In this document: positions 56,258-64,000 of the stretch, in pieces | Layout: every line of letters begins with the position of its first letter | Numbering within the stretch: position 1 is the first letter of the stretch | Source: Collinsella sp. | Lineage (GTDB): Bacteria > Actinomycetota > Coriobacteriia > Coriobacteriales > Coriobacteriaceae | NCBI GenBank assembly: GCA_018382295.1 | Contig: JAGZQF010000004.1 | Location: 1-64,000 of the forward strand | DNA: 64,000 nt | Direction: 5' to 3' | Notes under the pieces: model-generated | The model's database searches: none | Seen by the model: the letters and a program-made list of their open reading frames with translations, nothing else | Told to the model about the DNA's origin: nothing | Translations under genes and position numbers: made by a program

Positions 56258-57505
56258 ATGGAACAGAGAGTTGCAATCACCGGCATAGGTGCCGTATCGC
56301 CGCTCGGCAACACCGCGCTTGCCACCTGGGCGGCAATGTGCGCTGGCACGTGCGGCATCGGCCCGATTACGCACTTCGATACCGATGCATTTGCCGTCAA
56401 GGTGGCGGCCGAGGTCAAGGGCTTTGACGGCAACGAGTACTTTGGCAAGCGTGACGCCAAGCATCTGGACCCCTGCGTTCAGTTTGCGATGGCGGCTTCG
56501 GACGAAGCCATGCACGATGCGGGCTTTGATGTCGAAGGCGCCATCGATCGCGAGCGCCTGGGCGTCTACGTGGGCTCGGGCGTGGGCGGCATGACGACGC
56601 TCGTCGACAACGTCCATACGATTGCCGAACGTGGGCCCCGCCGCGCATCGCCCTATATGATCGCGATGATGATCCCCAACATGGCATCGGGCAATATCGC
56701 AATCCGCCACAAGGCAAAGGGCCCGACCCTGCCCGTGGTGACCGCGTGCGCAACCTCGGCCCATGCGGTGGGCGAGGCGTTCCGCGCCATCAAGCACGGC
56801 TATGCCGACGCGATCCTCGCGGGCGGCGCCGAGGCGGCCATTATCCCCGATGCCGTTGCGGGCTTTACGTCCTGCCGCGCATTGACCACCAACCCCGATC
56901 CCGCGACGGCCTGCCGTCCGTTCGATGCAGACCGCGACGGCTTTGTGATGGGCGAGGGCGCCTGCGTGCTCGTGCTCGAGAGCATGGAACATGCGCAGGC
57001 GCGCGGTGCGCACATTTATGCCGAGGTCGTGGGCTACGGCAACACCGATGATGCCTATCACATCACGAGTCCTGATCCCGAGGCTGCCGGCATTGCCCGC
57101 GCGATATCGCTGGCGGTGACCGAGGGCGACGTCAAGCCTTCCGAGGGCCTCTACATCAATGCCCACGGCACATCGACCAAGCTCAACGATTCGTCCGAGA
57201 CGGCGGGCATTAAGCGTGCGCTCGGCGAGGACGCGGCGCGCGCCGCGCACGTCTCGTCGACTAAGTCGATGACCGGCCACATGATCGGTGCCACGGGCGC
57301 CATCGAGGTCATGGCCTGCGCCATGGCGCTCGAGCAGGGCGTGGTGCCGCCGACCATTAACTACCGCACGCCCGATCCCGCCTGCGATCTTGACTACACG
57401 CCCAATCGCGCAGTTCGCGCCGACCTTACCTGGGCGCTTTCGACCAACCTAGGCTTTGGCGGGCACAACGCCGCCATCGCGCTGCGTAGATATACGAGGA
57501 GCTAG
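56258..57505 (+). CDS. fabF: beta-ketoacyl-ACP synthase II
   Basis: Condensing enzyme for chain elongation. The 415 residues have the Cys-His-His triad: C in VTACATSAHA, H in NAHGTSTKLND and H in STKSMTGHMIGATG. TTG 56240 and ATG 56255 are in frame, but ATG 56258 best fits GAGGAG and gives the standard MEQRVAITG start. Three bases separate it from accB. Confidence 0.94.
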   Translation: MEQRVAITGIGAVSPLGNTALATWAAMCAGTCGIGPITHFDTDAFAVKVAAEVKGFDGNEYFGKRDAKHLDPCVQFAMAASDEAMHDAGFDVEGAIDRERLGVYVGSGVGGMTTLVDNVHTIAERGPRRASPYMIAMMIPNMASGNIAIRHKAKGPTLPVVTACATSAHAVGEAFRAIKHGYADAILAGGAEAAIIPDAVAGFTSCRALTTNPDPATACRPFDADRDGFVMGEGACVLVLESMEHAQARGAHIYAEVVGYGNTDDAYHITSPDPEAAGIARAISLAVTEGDVKPSEGLYINAHGTSTKLNDSSETAGIKRALGEDAARAAHVSSTKSMTGHMIGATGAIEVMACAMALEQGVVPPTINYRTPDPACDLDYTPNRAVRADLTWALSTNLGFGGHNAAIALRRYTRS

Positions 57506-57508
57506 AGC

Positions 57509-57982
57509 ATGGATTCCAAAAGACTTGCCGAGATAGCCGATGTGATGGAGGACCGCGGCCTCACGCGCGTGCGCGTTGAGGAGCCCGATGGCACCGCGGT
57601 CGAACTCGAGCGCGCGAGCGCCGCACAGCCGGTTGCCGTGCCCATGCCCATGCCGAGCGCTATGGCCGCTCCAGTTGCAGCTCCCACAGTCGCGCCTGCC
57701 GCACCGGAGCCCGCCGCGCAGACACCTGCCGCCGCACCAGAGCCCAAGGGCACCGAGGTGACCGCTCCCATGGTCGGCGTTTTCTATGCTGCCCCGGCGC
57801 CGGGCGACGAGCCGTTTGTGCACGTGGGCTCTAAGGTCAAGGCCGGCGAGACGCTCTGCATCATCGAGGCCATGAAGGTTCTCAACGAGGTAACGGCAGA
57901 GGCAGACGGCGAGGTGCTCGAGATCTGCGTGGCCGACGGCGACCTCGTGGAGTTTGGCAGCTGCCTCATGAGGATCGGATAG
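57509..57982 (+). CDS. accB: biotin carboxyl carrier protein of acetyl-CoA carboxylase
   Basis: Carries the biotin that shuttles carboxyl groups in acetyl-CoA carboxylase. The 157 residues have an N-terminal helix-like region, a long Ala/Pro linker (about 38-80) and the biotinyl domain with IIEAMKVLNEV, whose lysine is the BirA target. Sits inside the fab operon, before fabZ. Confidence 0.95.
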   Translation: MDSKRLAEIADVMEDRGLTRVRVEEPDGTAVELERASAAQPVAVPMPMPSAMAAPVAAPTVAPAAPEPAAQTPAAAPEPKGTEVTAPMVGVFYAAPAPGDEPFVHVGSKVKAGETLCIIEAMKVLNEVTAEADGEVLEICVADGDLVEFGSCLMRIG

Positions 57983-57991
57983 GTGATATCC

Positions 57992-58414
57992 ATGAACAAA
58001 GAAGAGCTTAAGGAACTGTTGCCGCATCGCGAACCGATGCTTTTGCTCGACGAGGCCGAGCTGGTGGGCGACGAGGCCCACGGCAAGATCACGATCACGG
58101 GCGACGAGTACTTTTTGCAGGGGCATTTTCCGGGAAACCCGGTGGTCCCCGGCGTGATTCAGTGCGAGATGCTCGCCCAAAACTGTTGCGTGCTGCTGAT
58201 GGGCGATGAGGAGGCGCGCGGCGCGACGCCGTTCTACACGAGTCTGGACAAGGTGCGCTTTAAGCGTCCGGTGCGCCCGGGCGACACGGTTGATCTGGTG
58301 TGCTCCATCACGCGTGCGCGCGGGCCGTTCCGCTTTGCGACGGGTACTGCGAGCGTCAACGGTGAGGTTTGCTGCCGCGCCGATATGTCTTTTGCACTCA
58401 TGCACGAAAGTTAA
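57992..58414 (+). CDS. fabZ: 3-hydroxyacyl-ACP dehydratase FabZ
   Basis: Hotdog-fold dehydratase of 140 residues with PHREPMLLLD at the N-terminus, the catalytic histidine in GHFPGNPVVPGV and the glutamate in QCEMLAQ. ATG 57992 after AGGTGA is preferred over GTG 57983. No fabA is seen, so how unsaturated fatty acids are made is not shown in this window. Confidence 0.94.
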   Translation: MNKEELKELLPHREPMLLLDEAELVGDEAHGKITITGDEYFLQGHFPGNPVVPGVIQCEMLAQNCCVLLMGDEEARGATPFYTSLDKVRFKRPVRPGDTVDLVCSITRARGPFRFATGTASVNGEVCCRADMSFALMHES

Positions 58415-58424
58415 GGAAGGCTTC

Positions 58425-59754
<1,330 letters not shown>

Positions 59755-59768
<14 letters not shown>

Positions 59769-61479
59769 AAAAGCGAAGACGGTCAACGTCCTCGAGGGAC
59801 CGATGACCGAGTCGTGCGCCGAGTTTCCCGCGCGCCACGTGTTTATCAAGTGCCCGGAGTGCCGCCGCGTGATCGATGAGGCGCGCCTGCACGACAACCT
59901 CGAGGTCTGCCCTCGTTGCGGCAAACACTTTCGCGTGAGCGGGCGCGACCGCATGCACATGACGATTGACGAGGGCACGTTTGAGGAATGGGATGCCAGT
60001 CTGGCGCCGGAGGACTTCCTTTCGTTTCCCGGCTATGCCGACAAGCTCAAGAGCGTGAGCGAACGTTCGGGCGAGCGCGATGCCGTTGTGTGCGGCAAGG
60101 GCAAAATCTGCGGTTGCGATACGGCGCTCTTCTTTATGGACGCCAACTTTATGATGGGCTCGATGGGTTCCGTGGTGGGCGAGAAGATCTGCCGCACATT
60201 TGAGCGTGCGACCGAGCTGGGACTGCCGGTCGTTGGCTTTACCGTATCGGGTGGCGCCCGCATGCAGGAGGGCGTGACCTCGCTCATGCAGATGGCCAAG
60301 ATTTCTGCGGCGGTTAGGCGCCATAGCGAGGCGGGCGGCCTGTATATCACGGTGCTCACTGACCCCACGACCGGAGGCGTAACCGCGAGCTTTGCCATGG
60401 AGGGCGATATTATCCTGGCCGAGCCCGATGCCCTGACGGCATTTGCCGGCCCGCGCGTGATCGAGCAGAACATGCACAAGCGCCTGCCCAAGGGATTCCA
60501 GCGCTCCGAGTTTTTGCTGGAGCACGGCTTTTGCGATGCCGTTGTTCCGCGTGGCGAGATTGCGCTCACGGTAGGCGAGCTGCTGGCGCTGCACGAAGGG
60601 CACGCGCCCGGCCTGGGGGCACCGCATGAGATCGTGCATACGGGTCGCCGCGGCAAAAAGCTGGGACACTTGTTCAAGCGCTCGGCCGCACCAAAAACCG
60701 CGCTCGAGATTGTCAAGCAGACCCGCTCGGCAGATCGCGCCACGGCAGGCGAGATGATCTCGCTGGGCCTGGATGGATTTGTGGAGCTGCACGGCGACCG
60801 CTACTTTGGCGACGACGCTGCTGTGGTGGCTGGCATTGGCTGGAAAGACGGACGCCCCGTAACGGTCATCGCCATCGAGCGCGGCACCACGACCAAAGAG
60901 CGCATGCGTCGCAACTTTGGTATGGCACATCCCGAGGGCTACCGCAAAGCGCGTCGCCTGATGCGCCAGGCCGAAAAGTTTGGTCGACCGGTTCTGTGCC
61001 TGGTCGATACTTCGGGCGCGTTTTGCGGCATCGGTGCCGAGGAACGCGGCCAGGGTGAGGCGATTGCCCAGAACCTCATGGAGATGAGCGGCCTTAAGAC
61101 GCCGATTGTCTCGGTGGTGACAGGCGAGGGCGGCTCTGGTGGCGCGCTGGCGCTGTCCGTGGCCGACCGCATCCTGATGCTCTCGAGCTCGGCCTATTCG
61201 GTCGTGAGCCCCGAGGCCTGTGCGTCGATCCTGTGGAAGGATACCGAGCGCGCGAATGAGGCCGCCGAGGCGCTTAAGCTCACGGCCCCCGATCTGCTGG
61301 CGCTCGGCATCATTGACGGCATTGTTGACGATAAGGGCCTGTCGCATGAGGAGATCGCCGGTGCCGTCATGTCCTCGGCATTTGATGCCTTCGATGCGCT
61401 TGGGCAGCTCGACGACGCGACCCTCACAAACCTCCGCTACGAAAAGTACCGCGCAATCGGTCAGTATCGCACGATGTGA
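59755..61479 (+). CDS. accDA: acetyl-CoA carboxylase carboxyltransferase, fused beta and alpha subunits
   Basis: A single 574-residue chain containing AccD (residues 1 to about 285, with the zinc finger CPEC...CPRC at 33-55 and GGARMQEGVTSLMQ) joined to AccA (about 310-574, with DTSGAFCGIGAEERGQ and EGGSGGALAL). In E. coli these are separate genes. Fused carboxyltransferases also occur in some other Gram-positives. ATG 59755 lies inside accC; ATG 59761 is an alternative. Last gene of the fab operon. Confidence 0.94.
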
Positions 61480-62771
61480 CAAAGGGACAGCCCGCATGTC
61501 ATATTGGGAAAGGCGTTCCATGCTACAAGTTTCTAACACCTCGTTTACAACGTCGGTTTCATCAAACGCCATGGCCGTGGTCGATTATCTGTCCAAAAGC
61601 ATGATGTCGGCGCTGCCGTTTATTGTCTGCGCGGCGTTGTTCCGCACCGTCGCCGTCATTATGGGCGAAGGCATGCTGGGCCTGTGGTCTGCCGATTCCG
61701 AAATCTATCGCCTGTTCTACAGTTGGCTCTATAACGCCGGCTACTACTTTTTGCCCATCTATCTTGGTTGGGCGGCCGCCCGCCAGCTCGGTTGCTCGGA
61801 GCAGCTGGGTATGATGCTGGGCGGCGTATTGATTGCGCCCGATCTGCTCAAGCTCGTCGATGCCGCATCGACGACGGGGGCATCGATGACTTCCGTGTAT
61901 GGTCTGCTTCCCGCGCCGGTCAACGATTACACGACGACTGTTATTCCGGTTCTCATTTCGGTGCCCGTGCTATGGCGAGTGGAGTGTTTCTTTCAGCGCG
62001 TTATCCCTAAGGCCGTGACGTTTTCGTTCGTTCCGTTTGCAACCATGCTTGTCATGGTTCCGGTTTCGCTGTGTATTACGGCGCCGGCGGGCAGCTATCT
62101 AGGCATGCTGTTGGGCCAGCTTATGTTTATGCTTGGCAATTCCGGTGGCATCGTGTCGCTGCTCACGCTCATGGGGCTTGCCGCCAGCTGGGAGTTCCTT
62201 AAGATCGCGGGCGTCAGCAACGTCGTCCTATCGCTCGCCTATGCGCAGTTTATGAGTGTGGGAACGGATTCGTGCATTCTGATCGCCGCGACGATGGCAA
62301 CGTTCGCCGTTTGGGGCATGCCCTTTGGCGCGTCGCTTCGCGTTGCGGATAAGGACGAGAAGGCGCTCATGCTGGGCTATTCAATCTCGGGTGTTCTTGG
62401 CGGCGTAAGCGAGCCGGCGCTGTACGGTTGCGGCTTTAAATATGGCAGGTGCCTGACGTGCATGGCCATTGGCGGTGCCGTCGGAGGCCTTGTTGCGGCC
62501 GTGGGCCACGTTACGGCCTATACCATCGGCATGACGAATGTCCTCATGGTCATTGGCTTTGCCGCGGGCGGCATCTCGAACCTGCTGTGGTGCTGCGCCG
62601 CCGGCGGTGTGGCATTTGCGGTGTCTGCGGCGCTGAGCTACTGCTTTGGCGTGGTGCCGGCGAAGGGGCAGGCGACAGAAGACGGGGCCGATTCGCGCGA
62701 AACCTCGAAGAGCACGGCCGAAGCAAGCGCATAAATCGATTGACAAAGGGGCAGTCCCGCATGGCACATTC
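61477..62771. repeat. direct repeats flanking the PTS EIIC gene
   Basis: TGACAAAGGGACAGCCCGCA at 61477 and TGACAAAGGGGCAGTCCCGC at 62741 are near-identical over about 30 bases, in the same orientation, one before and one after the EIIC gene. The left copy includes the accDA stop codon. This is the pattern left by insertion or by recombination between repeats. Confidence 0.6.
61520..62734 (+). CDS. PTS transporter subunit EIIC (glucose/beta-glucoside superfamily)
   Basis: Membrane permease of 404 residues with about ten helices, from VVDYLSKSMMSALPFIVCAA to the C-terminal helices. The signature GVSEPALYGCGF corresponds to G(I/V)(T/S)EPA(I/L)YG of the glucose superfamily, part of the sugar site. 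EIIB and EIIA domains are absent, so it needs partners elsewhere; an EIIA-Glc gene lies at 24.9 kb. ATG 61520 after GAAAGG is preferred; ATG 61496 lies in a flanking direct repeat. Its place after the fab operon has no obvious functional logic. Confidence 0.8.
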   Translation: MLQVSNTSFTTSVSSNAMAVVDYLSKSMMSALPFIVCAALFRTVAVIMGEGMLGLWSADSEIYRLFYSWLYNAGYYFLPIYLGWAAARQLGCSEQLGMMLGGVLIAPDLLKLVDAASTTGASMTSVYGLLPAPVNDYTTTVIPVLISVPVLWRVECFFQRVIPKAVTFSFVPFATMLVMVPVSLCITAPAGSYLGMLLGQLMFMLGNSGGIVSLLTLMGLAASWEFLKIAGVSNVVLSLAYAQFMSVGTDSCILIAATMATFAVWGMPFGASLRVADKDEKALMLGYSISGVLGGVSEPALYGCGFKYGRCLTCMAIGGAVGGLVAAVGHVTAYTIGMTNVLMVIGFAAGGISNLLWCCAAGGVAFAVSAALSYCFGVVPAKGQATEDGADSRETSKSTAEASA

Positions 62772-62884
62772 CAAGGTCGTGGCCCGTGTGGGTTGCGGCC
62801 TTTTTGTATCTGTGGGGCAAAGTGGCTACACTACAATCCGTTTGAGCAATAGATATATAGGTAGTACCGTGGGAGCGGATGTAG

Positions 62885-63886
62885 ATGGTCGAGTGGATTG
62901 TTAAGCGTGCGCAGGGCGACCGTGCGCGCGTGGGCACGTTGACGGGCGTGGTGTGTATTCTCGCCAATGTGGCATTATGCGCTGCGAAGGGCGTAATTGG
63001 CGTGCTGTCGGGATCGGTTTCGATTGTGGCGGACGCCATGAATAATCTGTCCGATGCTAGCTCGAACATCGTGAGCGTGCTTGGCTTTAAGCTGGCGGGC
63101 AAGCCGGCCGACCCCGAGCATCCTTACGGTCATGGCCGCTACGAGTATCTCTCGGGTCTGGTTGTGGCGGCGCTCGTGCTGCTTATTGGCATCGAACTGG
63201 TGAAGTCCTCGGTGGAGCGTATCGTCAACCCGGAGCCTGTCGAGTTCTCGCTTGCCCTGGTGGCAGTCCTGGCACTTTCGATGGTTGTAAAGCTGTGGAT
63301 GGCGGCCCTCAACCAAAAGCTCGGTGACCGCATTGAGTCCGAGACGTTGCATGCGACCGCTCAGGATTCCAAAAACGATGTCCTAGCCACGGGCGCCGTG
63401 CTGGCGTGCGCAATTGTTTCCCAGGTGACGCATATCAATCTTGACGCATGGGTCGGCCTTGCCGTTGGCGCCTATATCGGCTGGAGCGGTTTTGAGCTCA
63501 TCCAGGATACGGTGAGCCCGCTTTTGGGTCAGGCGCCCGATCCCAAGCTGGTCAAACATATCCGAGACAAGATCATGAGCTACCCCGGCGTTTTGGGCGT
63601 CCACGACCTTATGGTTCACGATTACGGTCCGGGCAGGAAGTTTGCAAGTGCGCACGCCGAGATGGCGGCCGAGGCCAGCCCGCTGGAAAGTCACGACACG
63701 CTCGATAACATCGAGCAGTCGTTTAGGAACGAAGACGGTATGATCGTCACGCTCCATTACGACCCCATCGTGACCGACGATCCAAAGGTGGCGAGCATGC
63801 GTTTGCGCATTAACGCCATGGCCCAGGAGGATCACGATCGACGAAGACTATGTCGGCCATACCCACGAGTAGGGCTGTGCCGGTAA
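62885..63886 (+). CDS. cation diffusion facilitator metal exporter, C-terminus disrupted
   Basis: Divalent metal/H+ antiporter of the CDF family. Membrane part: about six helices with the metal-site motifs DAMNNLSDASSN and HATAQDSKNDV, plus the conserved HPYGHGR. The cytoplasmic C-terminal domain starts normally (GVHDLMVHDYGPGRKFASAH) but after INAMAQE the frame turns into a basic, family-unlike tail (DHDRRRLCRPYPRVGLCR). In the +1 frame just there, the bases encode ITIDEDYVGHTHE and a stop at 63872, which looks like the genuine family ending. Part of the second half of the domain therefore seems deleted with a frame change, by mutation or by assembly error. Confidence 0.82.
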   Translation: MVEWIVKRAQGDRARVGTLTGVVCILANVALCAAKGVIGVLSGSVSIVADAMNNLSDASSNIVSVLGFKLAGKPADPEHPYGHGRYEYLSGLVVAALVLLIGIELVKSSVERIVNPEPVEFSLALVAVLALSMVVKLWMAALNQKLGDRIESETLHATAQDSKNDVLATGAVLACAIVSQVTHINLDAWVGLAVGAYIGWSGFELIQDTVSPLLGQAPDPKLVKHIRDKIMSYPGVLGVHDLMVHDYGPGRKFASAHAEMAAEASPLESHDTLDNIEQSFRNEDGMIVTLHYDPIVTDDPKVASMRLRINAMAQEDHDRRRLCRPYPRVGLCR

Positions 63887-63911
63887 AGCAAGTTATACAG
63901 AAGGGGAGAGC

Positions 63912-64000
63912 ATGAAGCGTCTATATCTACTCCGCCACGGCCAGACAGAATTCAACGTTAAAAAGCTCGTCCAGGGCCGCTGCGATTCTCCGTTGACCGA
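63912..64000 (+). CDS. histidine phosphatase family protein (5' part)
   Basis: The last 89 bases encode MKRLYLLRHGQTEFNVKKLV and continue past the window edge. RHGQTE is the phospho-histidine motif of the phosphoglycerate-mutase-like branch, and the later QGRCDSPLT is typical. AAGGGGAGAG precedes ATG 63912. Substrate cannot be told from this fragment. Confidence 0.88.
   Translation, partial: MKRLYLLRHGQTEFNVKKLVQGRCDSPLT

Overview
The window is high-GC, densely coded bacterial DNA. Gene content and order (disA-ispD-ispF-cysS, a fused feoA-feoB, a ten-gene fab/acc cluster with fused accDA, a beta prime subunit with a long C-terminal tail, LAxTG-type sorting) fit the Coriobacteriia, most likely Collinsella or a close relative. 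That placement is inference from family knowledge; no 16S rRNA gene is present.

Layout. 0-6.5 kb: mntP behind a manganese riboswitch, then the plus-strand run disA, ispD, ispF, cysS, rlmB, rae1. 6.5-9 kb: an accessory islet with a single-chain HTH-HipA-like gene behind a 28-bp palindrome, a tRNA-Thr and two repeat fields. 9-13.4 kb: translation block tRNA-Tyr/Thr/Met-tuf, rpmG, tRNA-Trp, secE-nusG, rplK-rplA. 13.5-34.7 kb: mixed metabolic and transport genes (phosphoesterase and ParB/BMP-like pair, mscS, cell-wall 5'-nucleotidase, an ABC importer, a WYL regulator, asnS, EIIA-Glc, esterase, feoAB, SotB-type MFS, GH13, hypoxanthine-DNA glycosylase, aminotransferase). This block separates rplKA from rplJL, which are adjacent in many bacteria. 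35-51 kb: rplJ-rplL, galU, rpoB-rpoC, an ECF sigma/anti-sigma pair, rpsL-rpsG-fusA-rpsJ. 51-62.7 kb: birA, divergent from the type II fatty acid operon fabH-acpP-fabK-fabD-fabG-fabF-accB-fabZ-accC-accDA, then a lone PTS EIIC gene. 62.9-64 kb: a CDF metal exporter with an abnormal C-terminus and the start of a histidine phosphatase.

How parts work together. BirA biotinylates AccB, and AccB/AccC/AccDA supply malonyl-CoA to the Fab enzymes. The transcription and translation genes carry strong promoters, an L10 leader and clear terminators. EIIA-Glc could serve the EIIC-only permease.

Most unusual: (1) two composite palindromes that share a roughly 65-nt core but have unrelated, near-perfect 29-36 bp arms, both just upstream of ribosomal-protein promoters; (2) a junction where rplJ loses its tail and rplL its start codon, plus a similar lesion in the CDF gene; (3) an alpha-CTD-like helix-hairpin-helix domain at the C-terminus of beta prime; (4) two tandem hairpin arrays with exact 80-nt and 62-nt periods; (5) a 101-nt highly folded element between cysS and rlmB; (6) the HTH-HipA fusion and its operator-like palindrome.
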